DNA of 64,000 nt, from the NCBI GenBank assembly GCA_963707875.1, contig CAVPRU010000014.1:62001-126000 (forward strand), in the 5' to 3' direction. Position numbers and translations under genes: made by a program. Origin of the DNA: SZUA-320 sp963707875 (GTDB taxonomy: Bacteria > Gemmatimonadota > Gemmatimonadetes > Gemmatimonadales > GWC2-71-9). Position 1 is the first letter of the stretch. Every line of letters begins with the position of its first letter. Below are positions 43,310 through 51,939 of this stretch, one piece after another. The notes under the pieces are model-generated. The model did not search any database. It saw nothing but the letters and a program-made list of their open reading frames with translations, and had not been told where the DNA came from.

Positions 43310-43771
43310 TCATCCCTTGTGGTACGGGTGTCCGGCCAGAATGGTCCCGGCCCGATACAACTGCTCCAGAACCACCACCCGGGCCAATTGGTGGGGCAGC
43401 GTCAGCGGACCCAGGCTCCAGCGCTCCGCGGCCCCGGCCACCAGGGCGGGGTCGAGGCCCACGGCCCCACCGACCACGAAGCAGATGGCTTGTCCCCCGT
43501 CCCGCCAGCGCGCCAGCCGCTGCGCCACCTGCTCGCTGCTCCAGCCCCGGCCCGCGCCATCCAGCGCGACCACCATCGCTCCATCCGGGATGACCGACCG
43601 GAGCCGCTTGCCCTCCTCCCGGCGCTGGGCGACGGCGTTCCCGGCCTGGCCGGCCTCCCGGACCTCCACCTCATCCATGGGCCAGAACCGCCGGATCCGC
43701 CGGGCATACTCATCGGCGGCCTGACGGTAGTACGGACGCAGCCGGCCGACCACCGCCAGACTGAGCCGCAT
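43310..43771 (-). CDS. rlmH: 23S rRNA pseudouridine-1915 N3-methyltransferase RlmH
   Basis: RlmH is a SPOUT methyltransferase that modifies pseudouridine 1915 of helix 69. The 153-residue protein has the knot elements MVVALDGAGRGWSSEQVAQR, ICFVVGGAVGLDP and LGPLTLPHQLARVVVLEQLY, ending HPYHKG like nearly all RlmH proteins. It begins 3 bases after the gdhA stop and ends 10 bases before bshC. Confidence 0.96.
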   Translation of the reverse strand: MRLSLAVVGRLRPYYRQAADEYARRIRRFWPMDEVEVREAGQAGNAVAQRREEGKRLRSVIPDGAMVVALDGAGRGWSSEQVAQRLARWRDGGQAICFVVGGAVGLDPALVAGAAERWSLGPLTLPHQLARVVVLEQLYRAGTILAGHPYHKG

Positions 43772-43774
43772 CGG

Positions 43775-45082
43775 CTAGGCGTACAGGCCGCGCAGCCGAT
43801 GGATCTCGGCGACTCGTTCGATGGCCAGCATGTAGGAGGCCACCCGCATTGACACCTTGTGGCGCTCGGCGACCTCAAGGACCTCCCTGAAGGCCCGCGC
43901 CAGGATCTGCTCCAGTCGGGAGTTCACAGTCGGCTCGTCCCAGAACCAGCCGCCCCGGTTCTGGACCCACTCGAAGTAGCTCACCGTCACCCCACCGGCA
44001 TTGGCCAGAATGTCCGGAATGACGAAGACCCCCTTCTCCTCGAGGATCGCGTCGGCGGCGGCGGTGGTCGGTCCATTGGCGCCCTCGCAAATGATCCGAG
44101 CCCGGATGGCGCCCGCGTTCTTGGAGGTGATGACGCTCTCCAGGGCGGCCGGCACCAGCACTTCACAGTCCACTTCCAGGAGCTGCGCTCCGGGAATGGC
44201 TTCCGCCTTGGGATATCCGCTGAGGAGCTTGTGCTCCCTGGTCCACGCCAGCAGGTCGGACACCTCCAGACCCTTGGGGTTGTAGAGCGCGCCAGTATGG
44301 TCGCTCACCGCAACCACCTTCATGCCTTCCTTCGCCATCAGATCGGCAGAGACCGATCCCACATTGCCGAAGCCCTGGACCGCCACCCGCGCGCCCGTGA
44401 CCGGGATGCCAAGGTGCTGGAGCGCGGCGCGGGCGGTAATCATGCACCCCCGTCCAGTCGCCTCCCGGCGGCCCAGCGAGCCGCCGATCGCGATCGGCTT
44501 GCCGGTCACCACCGCGTTGGCGGTATACCGCACGTGCATGGAGTAGGTGTCCATGATCCAGGCCATCACCACTTCATTGGTGTTGACGTCTGGCGCCGGC
44601 ACATCGGAGTCCGGGCCGAGCAGGCTCATGATCCCCGAGGTATAGCGTCGAGTGATCCGCTCGAGTTCAGCGGCCGACAGCTGGGAGGGGTCGCAGATGA
44701 CCCCTCCCTTGGCCCCCCCGAAGGGGATGTTGACCACGGCGCACTTCCAGGTCATCCAGGCTGCCAGGGCGGTGACTTCATCGAGGGTGACGTCCGGGCG
44801 GAACCTGATCCCTCCCTTTCCGGGGCCCCGGGCGCTGTTATAGATGACCCGATACCCGGTGAACACTTCGATCTGACCGGAGTCCCGGGTGATCGGGATC
44901 GACACGGCGAGCTGTTTTTCAGGGTTCCGGAGGACCTGATACAGACCAGGATCGAGATCGAGGAGTTTGGCCGCGGCATCGAACCGGGACATCATTTCCT
45001 CGAACGGGTTGTCGACGTGCCTGAACCGTGTGTCCCGGTCCATTCGGATGACGGTCTGGGCAGAAGGGGTATCGGGGCTCAT
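43775..45082 (-). CDS. gdhA: Glutamate dehydrogenase (Glu/Leu/Phe/Val family)
   Basis: The 435-residue hexameric-type enzyme interconverts glutamate and 2-oxoglutarate plus ammonia. Substrate-site motifs are YNSARGPGKGGIRFRPDVTL and TWKCAVVNIPFGGAKGGVI with the catalytic Lys, and PDVNTNEVVMAWIMD. The dinucleotide fold is ARVAVQGFGNVGSVSADLMA, and IICEGANGPTT follows. The sequence is of the smaller, NAD-preferring catabolic type by length. The gene starts 34 bases after the lpxK stop with AGGA upstream of the ATG. It is an unrelated metabolic gene lodged after the lipid A operon. Confidence 0.94.
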   Translation of the reverse strand: MSPDTPSAQTVIRMDRDTRFRHVDNPFEEMMSRFDAAAKLLDLDPGLYQVLRNPEKQLAVSIPITRDSGQIEVFTGYRVIYNSARGPGKGGIRFRPDVTLDEVTALAAWMTWKCAVVNIPFGGAKGGVICDPSQLSAAELERITRRYTSGIMSLLGPDSDVPAPDVNTNEVVMAWIMDTYSMHVRYTANAVVTGKPIAIGGSLGRREATGRGCMITARAALQHLGIPVTGARVAVQGFGNVGSVSADLMAKEGMKVVAVSDHTGALYNPKGLEVSDLLAWTREHKLLSGYPKAEAIPGAQLLEVDCEVLVPAALESVITSKNAGAIRARIICEGANGPTTAAADAILEEKGVFVIPDILANAGGVTVSYFEWVQNRGGWFWDEPTVNSRLEQILARAFREVLEVAERHKVSMRVASYMLAIERVAEIHRLRGLYA

Positions 45083-45116
45083 GACATCCTGTGAAGAGTT
45101 GGGGAACGCGTGACGG

Positions 45117-46160
45117 TTACCAGCGGCCTTGGGACGCGCCCACGGCGTCGAGGGCTTGAACGATTTCGGGGTGCCCGTCTTCCCACACCAAGTCTAACAC
45201 CGCGACCAAGGGCTCAGGGACGCTGGCGGGCCACCGTCCCTTGAGCTTGACGGCATCTTTCGCGGTGATGACCAGGTGGTCGGACTTGCGAGCTGCCTTG
45301 GCGAGCCAGGCCACATCCTCATCCCGGTATTCGTGGTGGTCCCGCCAGGTCGCCGCCTGGACGGCCGCACCGGTAGCCTTGGTCTGGCTGATAAAGGCCT
45401 CCGGGTCGCCGATTCCCGAGGCGGCCACCACCCGCTGATCGCGGAGAGCGGAGGCTGGGATCACCTTCCCCGACAGCATCCCGCGATAGTGGGGAACCGC
45501 CAGGTGCACCAGGGCCACCGGACCCTGGACCCGAGGCCGCAGTTCCGCGAGCAGTTGCAGGCCGGTTTCCTGATCAGCCCGACGACGCGTCACGATCAGG
45601 GCATTGGCCCGGCGCAGCGCGCTGAGCCCTTCCCGCCAGGGTCCGGCCGGAAGCGACCAGCGGACCGCGCGCCTGGCCTCGGCGGAGACGATCACGATGT
45701 TCAGGTCGCGTCCCACGTCGAGCCGCTGATAGGCATCATCCAGCACCAGCAGCTGGGCCCCTGCCGCCAAGGCACGTTCCGCCCCCGCCACCCGGTCCGG
45801 ATCGGCAATCACCGGAATGCCGGGGTGGGTCTCCTGGTGGAGCCGCACCTCATCCCCACCGCGATAACCTCGCAACAGAATGGCCGGCGTGACGCCCCGC
45901 TCGAGGAAATGCTGGGCCACCCAGGAGGCGATCGGGGTCTTGCCCGACCCCCCTACGGTCAGGTTGCCGATCGCCACCGCCGGAAGCGGAAGCGGCCGGG
46001 TTCGTCGCCATCCCCGCCGATAGGCCGCGGCCCGGGTTTGCATCAGCAGACTGTACAGTCCCGCGGCGGGCAACAGCGCCAGTCGCGACAGCCGGGCGTC
46101 CAACCGGCGGCTGGTCCATAGCCAACGGATCAGTCGGTGGTCCTGGCCGCGCCGCGCCAT
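45117..46160 (-). CDS. lpxK: Tetraacyldisaccharide 4'-kinase LpxK
   Basis: LpxK phosphorylates the 4' position of the lipid A disaccharide to lipid IVA. From ATG 46160 (GGAGGAG six bases upstream) it has 347 residues. The P-loop is VAIGNLTVGGSGKTP (about residues 70-75), an atypical Walker A characteristic of LpxK, and further motifs are AILLRGYRGG, LLVLDDAYQRLDVGRDLNIV and GIGDPEAF. A longer start at 46307 would overlap the acyltransferase gene by 180 bases and is not supported. The real start overlaps that gene by 31 bases. Confidence 0.94.
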   Translation of the reverse strand: MARRGQDHRLIRWLWTSRRLDARLSRLALLPAAGLYSLLMQTRAAAYRRGWRRTRPLPLPAVAIGNLTVGGSGKTPIASWVAQHFLERGVTPAILLRGYRGGDEVRLHQETHPGIPVIADPDRVAGAERALAAGAQLLVLDDAYQRLDVGRDLNIVIVSAEARRAVRWSLPAGPWREGLSALRRANALIVTRRRADQETGLQLLAELRPRVQGPVALVHLAVPHYRGMLSGKVIPASALRDQRVVAASGIGDPEAFISQTKATGAAVQAATWRDHHEYRDEDVAWLAKAARKSDHLVITAKDAVKLKGRWPASVPEPLVAVLDLVWEDGHPEIVQALDAVGASQGRW

Positions 46161-46777
46161 GCGGTCTCCTCCTCCAGGGTGTCGAACGTGCTTCGGACCC
46201 ACCGCCCCGCCTCGGCCAGACCCGTTGGCCCGGGGGCGATCGGAGCGGCGAGACTGTATCCGATCCGGATTCGGGTGCCAGGCATCGGCACCATGAATCG
46301 ATCCCACGAGGCGAGTCGGCGACAGTGTTTGGCCGAGGCCACGATCAGTTGAACCACCGCCCCGGTCCGCTGAGCGGCCTGGAGCGTGGCGGCCTTGAGG
46401 ACCCGGCGGGGGCCGCCGGGACCATCGGGGGCGAGCGCGACCGTCCGGCCAGCTTCCAGCGCCCGGACAATCCCTTTCATCGCCTGGACGCCGCCCCGGG
46501 TGCTTGACCCCGCAATCGGGAGATACCCCAGCCGGCTCGCCGAGAGGGAGAGATAGCGACCATCGCGCGCCTGGCTCACCACCACCGCGACCCCCTCACC
46601 CCGGTGGAGCCAGAGCAGTGGCAGCAGCATCTCATGCCAGAACAACACCACCCGGGGCCCCGCCACGGCGCGGTAGCGGTCATGGTGCAACCGCTCGGTG
46701 CGCCAGGTGAGTCCGAGCAGCCGAACCACTCCGGGGGCGACCGCGGCCACAAGTTCGGGAGCGGGATGCCATCTCAT
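46130..46777 (-). CDS. DUF374 lysophospholipid/lipid A acyltransferase family protein
   Basis: The 215-residue protein belongs to the DUF374 branch of membrane acyltransferases. The catalytic His-X4-type motif appears as VLFWHEMLLPLLW, and the second block as GRTVALAPDGPGGPRRVLK; SQARDGRYLSLSASRLGYLP lies between them. The DUF374 family includes LpxJ-type late acyltransferases reported to add secondary acyl chains to lipid A independently of Kdo, as I recall. Its place between lpxB and lpxK strongly suggests such a role. No LpxL/LpxM-like gene is present in the window. The ATG overlaps the lpxB stop. Confidence 0.87.
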   Translation of the reverse strand: MRWHPAPELVAAVAPGVVRLLGLTWRTERLHHDRYRAVAGPRVVLFWHEMLLPLLWLHRGEGVAVVVSQARDGRYLSLSASRLGYLPIAGSSTRGGVQAMKGIVRALEAGRTVALAPDGPGGPRRVLKAATLQAAQRTGAVVQLIVASAKHCRRLASWDRFMVPMPGTRIRIGYSLAAPIAPGPTGLAEAGRWVRSTFDTLEEETAWRGAARTTD

Positions 46778-47892
46778 GCCGCCAGCAGTTCATTCGCCAT
46801 CCGAGCCACTCGGGCGGCGGCGCCGGGCGACCCCAGCGCCTGTCGGACTGCGGCGAGACCTGCCCGCTGGGCGACGGCCTCAGGGCCCCCGGGGACGAGG
46901 AGGGGCCGCAGCCGGTCCGCCAGCGCTGCGGGATGGACCTCGTCCTGCGTCAGTTCGGGAACGACCTCGCGGTTGGCGACGAGATTGACCAGACTGATCC
47001 AGGGGATGGTCTTGACCCGCCGGACGATCGCGGCGGTGAGCGGATTGACGCGATACCCCACGATCATCGGCAACCCGACGCACGCCGCTTGCAGGGTGGT
47101 GGTACCGGACTTGAGGAGCCCCGCATCGGCGGCCGCGAGCAGGGTCTCCCGGTCGCTTTCCCTCAGCTCGATCGGGCCAGGATGGCCGTATTCAAACCCC
47201 GGAAGACTGGCGACGAGCACCCGATCGCAGAGACCCTCAGCCAAGAGCACCAGCGCCGCGTCCCGAAACGCCGGCCAGATGCGATGGACCTCCTGAGCCC
47301 GACTCCCCGGAAAGAGGGTCAGCACCCGCTCATCGGCCCGGACCCCGAGCCGGGCCCGGGCGACCTCTCGGGAGGGCGCTGGGCGGTCCAGCAGGGGATG
47401 GCCGACAAATTCCGCTGGAACGTCGAGACCGGCGAAGAACGCCTCCTCGAATGGGAGAATGACGGCGAGCCGATCGACCGCAGCCCTGAGGGCGCGGGCT
47501 CTCCCGGCCCGCCAGGCCCAGAGCTGGGGCGCGACGTAATAGAGCGTCCGCACCCCCGCCCGTTTCGCCAGCGTCGCCAGCCGGAGGTTGAAGCCTGGGT
47601 AATCGACCAGAATCACCAGATCATAGCGGCCTTGACGGAGGTCGCGCCCAAGAGCGTACAGCAGCGCGAGGTGGGCCGGGATCTTGCCGAGCGCCTCCCC
47701 GAATCCGAGAGTGGTATATCGCTCCATCGGAAATCGGATTCGGGCGCCGGCTGCGGCCAGGGCCGGACCACCGAAGGCCTCGATCTCCACATCCTGCCGG
47801 ATGCGACGAAGTTCCCGCACCACCGCGGCGCCGTGGGCGTCACCGCTGGGTTCGCCGGCGGCGATGAGGACTCGACCTGGGGACGAGGGCAT
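46774..47892 (-). CDS. lpxB: Lipid-A-disaccharide synthase LpxB
   Basis: LpxB couples lipid X and UDP-diacylglucosamine to the lipid A disaccharide. This GT19 protein of 372 residues has the start VLIAAGEPSGDAHGA and the motif LVDYPGFNLRLATLAKRAGV, YYVAPQLWAWRAGRA, LTLFPGSRAQEV and KSGTTTLQAACVGLPMIVGY. It is a peripheral membrane enzyme. The ATG overlaps the stop of the Gfo/Idh gene (TGATG) and the stop overlaps the DUF374 gene. Confidence 0.96.
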   Translation of the reverse strand: MPSSPGRVLIAAGEPSGDAHGAAVVRELRRIRQDVEIEAFGGPALAAAGARIRFPMERYTTLGFGEALGKIPAHLALLYALGRDLRQGRYDLVILVDYPGFNLRLATLAKRAGVRTLYYVAPQLWAWRAGRARALRAAVDRLAVILPFEEAFFAGLDVPAEFVGHPLLDRPAPSREVARARLGVRADERVLTLFPGSRAQEVHRIWPAFRDAALVLLAEGLCDRVLVASLPGFEYGHPGPIELRESDRETLLAAADAGLLKSGTTTLQAACVGLPMIVGYRVNPLTAAIVRRVKTIPWISLVNLVANREVVPELTQDEVHPAALADRLRPLLVPGGPEAVAQRAGLAAVRQALGSPGAAARVARMANELLAA

Positions 47893-48879
47893 CAGGCCAT
47901 CAGGGCGGCCGCAGCGGGCTCTGAGGAGGACCCGATGGCGTCGGTCACCTGAATCGCCAGGGCCAGAGCGGCGCGCCCCTCCCGCCCGGTCACTACCGTT
48001 TCCCGATCACCTCGCACGGCATGGGTAAAGGAGGCGAGTTCCAGCCCGAGCGCATCGGCCGGCGGCGCCTGGAGTGGGACCTGTTCGATCAGCTGGTCGA
48101 GGCTCGCGGTCATTCCCGGTCCTGGCCCCGGGTCGCAACTTCATGAAGCTGCCCGAGCCACTCGCCAGATCGAGTGAGAAGTAACCATCCGGCTGGAACA
48201 TCCGCAGTTTGCGAACTCGCTCCCGGGCGATCCGGGACGCCGTGATGCTGGCCACCGCGCCGTTGGCGAATTCGACCCTGGCGCTGGCGATGTCGAGGTG
48301 GGTGGACATGACGGCGACCCCCGAGGCCCGGACGTCTGTCACTTCGATCCCGCGCATCAGATGGAGGACCAGGTCGAGGTCGTGAATCATCAGATCGTGG
48401 ACCACCGCGACGTCGGTTCCGCGCGACTGGAAGGGGGCGAGCCGGGTGCCCTCGAAGTACCGGAGGTCGCAGCAGTGTTCCCGGGCGGCGCGGAGGGCAC
48501 GATTGAACCGCTCGATGTGACCGACCTGCAGCTGCACTCCCCGGGCGTCCGCCGCGGCCACCAGCCGGTCCGCTTCTTCGAGTGTGCGGGCCAGCGGTTT
48601 CTCGATCAGGACCGGCTTGCCGGCAGCGATCGCTCGGAGCCCCACTTGGCAGTGGACCGAGGTCGGGACGGCGATGGTGACGGCATCGACCCGCGCCAGC
48701 AGCTGGTCGAGATCAGTGAACGCGGCCGTCCCGACTTCGGCCGCCACGGCCTCGGCCCGCTCTCGATTGAGGTCGCACACTCCGGCCAGCCGCACGCCGT
48801 GGAATCCCGCGAGGTGTCTGGCGTGGTGGCGGCCCAGGGACCCTACCCCGACCACCCCGACGGCCAGGGGTGTGGTCAT
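47892..48879 (-). CDS. Gfo/Idh/MocA oxidoreductase in the lipid A operon (frameshifted; GnnA candidate)
   Basis: The NAD-binding motif VGVVGVGSLGRHHARHL, EKPLARTLEEADRLV and the catalytic-region VGHIERFNRA plus HDLMIHDLDLVLHL define the family. The frame breaks near a C4 run (48126-48129); removing one base joins YFSLDLASGSG through a short linker to TASLDQLIEQVPLQAPP and the final DALGLELASFTHAVRGD. The repaired length is 987 bases, 328 residues. It lies between lpxA and lpxB with overlaps on both sides. GnnA, which oxidises UDP-GlcNAc at C3 for the 2,3-diamino lipid A variant, belongs to this family and is often near lpxA, so this may be GnnA. Its partner transaminase GnnB is not in the window, so the assignment stays tentative. 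Confidence 0.8.
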
Positions 48880-49652
48880 GCCGGGACACCTCGTTGCGAG
48901 TTGGTCACGAACTCGACCAGCCGGTCGACCTCATCCACGCCCGGGAAATCCTCCCGGACCCGTTCCAGCGCCTGGGTAATGGTAAGCTCGGAATTGAAGA
49001 AGAGCCGGTAGGCGCGTTTCAGGGCCCCGATGGTGTCGGGCCCGAATCCGGCCCGCCGGAGTCCGATGGTGTTGAGGCCGAACAGCTCCAGCGGGTTGCC
49101 GTTGGCCTTCACGAACGGCGGGACATCCTGGTTGACGCGGCTCAGGCCGCCGATGAAGGCGAGCGAACCGATCGACACGAACTGATGGATGGCGCACAGT
49201 CCCGAGATGATGGCCCCCTCGTGAATGGTCACGTGCCCCGCGATCTGGGTGGCGTTGGCGATGATGACTCCGTCACCGATCCGGCAGTCGTGCGCCAGGT
49301 GCACGTAACTCATCAGGAAGGCATGGCGCCCGACCCGGGTGACTCCGGTCGCGGCGGTCCCCCGGTTGATGGTGACGTACTCCCGGATGACAGTCCCATC
49401 GCCGATCTCGACCCAGGTCTCCTCCCCCCGGTACTTCAGGTCCTGGGGGTCCCCGCCGACGACCGACCCGCTGCCCACCATCACGCCCTCCCCGATCCGC
49501 GCATTCCGCTCCAGGGTGGCCCGACTGGCGACCCGGCTGCCGGCTCCGATCACGACCCGGGGCCCGATCAGGGCAAACGGCTCGACCATCACGTCGGCGG
49601 CCAGCTCGGCGGTCGGATCGACGATGGCGGTCGGGTGAATCCGGTGGGTCAC
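48876..49652 (-). CDS. lpxA: UDP-GlcNAc acyltransferase LpxA
   Basis: LpxA adds the first acyl chain in lipid A synthesis. The 258-residue protein is a left-handed beta helix of hexapeptide repeats with the catalytic His121 in YVHLAHDCRIG. DPQDLKYRGEETWVEIGDG and NGNPLELFGLNTIGLRRAGF are LpxA-specific. The start is GTG overlapping the fabZ stop, and the end overlaps the oxidoreductase gene. Chain-length rulers cannot be read without a model. Confidence 0.95.
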   Translation of the reverse strand: MTHRIHPTAIVDPTAELAADVMVEPFALIGPRVVIGAGSRVASRATLERNARIGEGVMVGSGSVVGGDPQDLKYRGEETWVEIGDGTVIREYVTINRGTAATGVTRVGRHAFLMSYVHLAHDCRIGDGVIIANATQIAGHVTIHEGAIISGLCAIHQFVSIGSLAFIGGLSRVNQDVPPFVKANGNPLELFGLNTIGLRRAGFGPDTIGALKRAYRLFFNSELTITQALERVREDFPGVDEVDRLVEFVTNSQRGVPA

Positions 49653-50935
49653 CGGTCCACCACCCTGGCCATCATCTCCGCCTCCGCCACCAGGCGGCCG
49701 TCGACCCAGGCGTTGCCCCGCATTCGGAAGGTCCGGCCTCGATGCTGCACCATGACCACCTCGCAGCGGAGCTGGTCGCCGGGAATGACCGGGCGGCGGA
49801 ACTTCACGTTGTCGAGGGACATGAAATAGACGACCTTGCTCTCCGGTCGCTCGATCGTCCCCAGCAGCAGGAAGCCGCCGACCTGGGCCATCGCCTCGAT
49901 GATCAGCACGCCCGGCATGATGGGGTGGCCCGGGAAATGCCCCTGGAAGAACGGCTCGTTGATCGTGACGTTCTTGATCCCCACGATCCGGTGATCACCG
50001 TCGATCTCCACGATCCGATCCACCAGCAGCATCGGGTACCGATGCGGGATGACTTCCAGGATCCGTTCGATGTCCAGCACTGGGCCGCTACTGGCGGCCA
50101 TCCGCAGAATCGCGCGGGCCAGCGCCACGTTGCCCTGATGACTCGGTCGGTGGGCGATCACTGCGCCTGAATCCGCCCCCCCACCAGCGCCAGGTCGCCC
50201 AGAATGTCCCCGGTCTTGTGACGCACGAACTCGTCCGGCCAGCGCAGCGGTGCCGACCACCCCGGTGTCGTACAGGACGACGGCCGTCTCGGTGGAAGCC
50301 CCCTTGAGCAGACCCTGGGCCTGCAGCTCGTCGACCTCGTGGCAAAGCCGAAGGTCCGCGCCGCGGCGATTTCGTGGGGGAAGATCTCCGCGCTGATCCC
50401 AGCTGCCGGTCTGCCGCCCAATCAGGGGATGGTCCCATTCGATGGTCGTGGTGCAGCGCAGCCCCCGGCCGGGGTTGGGCGCCACCACGTACGGGGCGTC
50501 GCCTTCGACGACCGTGAAGGGCGCCCGGACCTCGAATAGGGCCGGATCTCCCTCATGCTGGAGAATCCCGGCGGATTCGAGCAGGGCAACGAAGGGCTCG
50601 AACGACCCGTCCACAATCGGCGGCTCCGGGCCGTCGAGCTCCAGAATGACGTCGTCGATCGCCAGCGATCCGACCGCCGCGAGGACGTGTTCCACCGTAT
50701 GGATGGTCGTGTTGCCGTGCCCGATGGCGGTGCGCCGCTCGGTGGCTTCCACCTCATCCACGCGAGCCGGGACGACCGGGGTCCCCGGCAGGTCGACCCG
50801 TCGGAAGCGCACCCCGGAGCCGGACTCCGCCGGAAGACAGGTCAGGGTGGTCCTCGCGCCGGTGTGCAGGCCGCCGCCGGTGAGAGCCACCGACTTCGCG
50901 ATCGTCTGTCTAGCCAGGCGTTTCCGTTCTTGCAC
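49649..50935 (-). CDS. lpxC: LpxC-FabZ bifunctional protein (four indels in the LpxC part)
   Basis: The N-terminal part is UDP-acyl-GlcNAc deacetylase LpxC: QTIAKSVALTGGGLHTGART, HTVEHVLAAVGSLAIDDV with the first zinc His. The C-terminal part is FabZ dehydratase: IPHRYPMLLVDRIVEIDGD and the catalytic HFPGHPIMPGVLIIEAMAQ. Between them the frame shifts four times (near 50398, 50339, 50250 and 50160). The LpxC segments ISAEIFPHEIAAARTFGFAT and PLRWPDEFVRHKTGDILGDL, which hold the other zinc ligands, lie in a second frame. The net shift is zero, so the frame looks open but the printed translation would lack the active site. LpxC-FabZ fusions are known in Bacteroidota and relatives. The start is uncertain: GTG 50935, or CTG 50917 if lpxD ends at 50910. 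Confidence 0.88.
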   Translation of the reverse strand: MQERKRLARQTIAKSVALTGGGLHTGARTTLTCLPAESGSGVRFRRVDLPGTPVVPARVDEVEATERRTAIGHGNTTIHTVEHVLAAVGSLAIDDVILELDGPEPPIVDGSFEPFVALLESAGILQHEGDPALFEVRAPFTVVEGDAPYVVAPNPGRGLRCTTTIEWDHPLIGRQTGSWDQRGDLPPRNRRGADLRLCHEVDELQAQGLLKGASTETAVVLYDTGVVGTAALAGRVRASQDRGHSGRPGAGGGADSGAVIAHRPSHQGNVALARAILRMAASSGPVLDIERILEVIPHRYPMLLVDRIVEIDGDHRIVGIKNVTINEPFFQGHFPGHPIMPGVLIIEAMAQVGGFLLLGTIERPESKVVYFMSLDNVKFRRPVIPGDQLRCEVVMVQHRGRTFRMRGNAWVDGRLVAEAEMMARVVDR

Positions 50936-51938
50936 GCGGGCTTCCAGATCCTTGATCAGCGGGGCCAGCCGATACAGGACGGCCTGGGAGCGGAGAAACT
51001 CCCGGTTGCCCCGCGCCGGAAATCCGGTCACGTCGATTCCCGCGTCCACGTCCCGATCATGCCGGCCTGCGCGGCAACCCGCACTCCATCCCCGATTCGC
51101 ATGTGGCCACTGACCCCGACCTGGCCGGCCAGGACGGCGCCCTCCCCCACCACGGTGCTGCCGGCAATTCCGACCTGGCCCATGATGAGGCATCGACGCC
51201 CGATCCGGACGTTATGGGCGATGTGGACCAGGTTGTCGAGCTTGGTGCCCTGCCCGATGACCGTGTCCCCCACGCTGCCTCGATCGATGCAGCAGTTGGC
51301 ACCGATTTCGACATCGTCCTCGATCCGGCACCGACCCACATGGGGCATCCGTCGGTGGCCCTCAGGGCTGGTGAAAGGTAACCGAACCCCGGCGCCCCGA
51401 GGACGGCTCCCGGCTGGATGATCACCCGGGCACCGATCCGGGTGCCCTGGCCGCAGAAGACCCGGGGTCCGATCCGGGCATCCGGCCCGACGATCACCCC
51501 GTCTTCCAGGACCGCCCCTGCCCCGATCCGGGCGCCAGCCCCCAGCTGGACCCCATCGCCCAGCACCGCCCACGGCCCGACCCCAACGCCATTGCCGAGC
51601 GTGATCCGCTGCCCGAGCCGAGCGGTGGGGTCGATCCCGACCGCGCCAGCTTCCCGGGTGGCAAGCGCCTCCAGCACCTGGGCCAGAGCCGCCTGAGGAT
51701 CCCGCACCACGATCCGGTTTACCGGTCCGCCCTCCACCGAGGCGAGCGCCTCGGGTACCAGCACGATCCCCGCCTGGCTGGCGCGGAAGGCTGCCAGGTA
51801 CCGGTTCCCGCTTACGAACGACAGGTGCCGTGGGCCGGCGGTGTCCAGCGGAGCGACGCCGTCAGCCTCCCGCTCACCAGATCCCAGCAGTCGGCCGCCG
51901 ACCAGGTCGGCGACGCCCCGGGCGGTGAGCACCGTCAA
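50910..51938 (-). CDS. lpxD: UDP-3-O-acylglucosamine N-acyltransferase LpxD (two or three indels)
   Basis: LpxD adds the second acyl chain before disaccharide formation. The N-terminal uridine-binding part (TARGVADLVGGRLLGSGERE) and hexapeptide repeats are in one frame, VEIGANCCIDRGSVGDT and the catalytic NLVHIAHNVRIG in another, and the closing helix FPARGNREFLRSQAVLYRLA in a third. Restoring a T near 51380 and a G near 51031 joins them. As written the last part continues straight into LpxC with no stop. Restoring one A in the run at 50921-50923 would end lpxD at TAG 50912-50910 and give 343 residues, the usual length. The likely start is TTG 51938 just after the ompH stop; GTG 51932 is an alternative. 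Confidence 0.87.
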
Positions 51939-51939
51939 C

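Noticed and set aside
51028..51573. Separate acyltransferase gene overlapping lpxD
   Set aside because: It is the middle part of LpxD thrown into another frame by indels on both sides.
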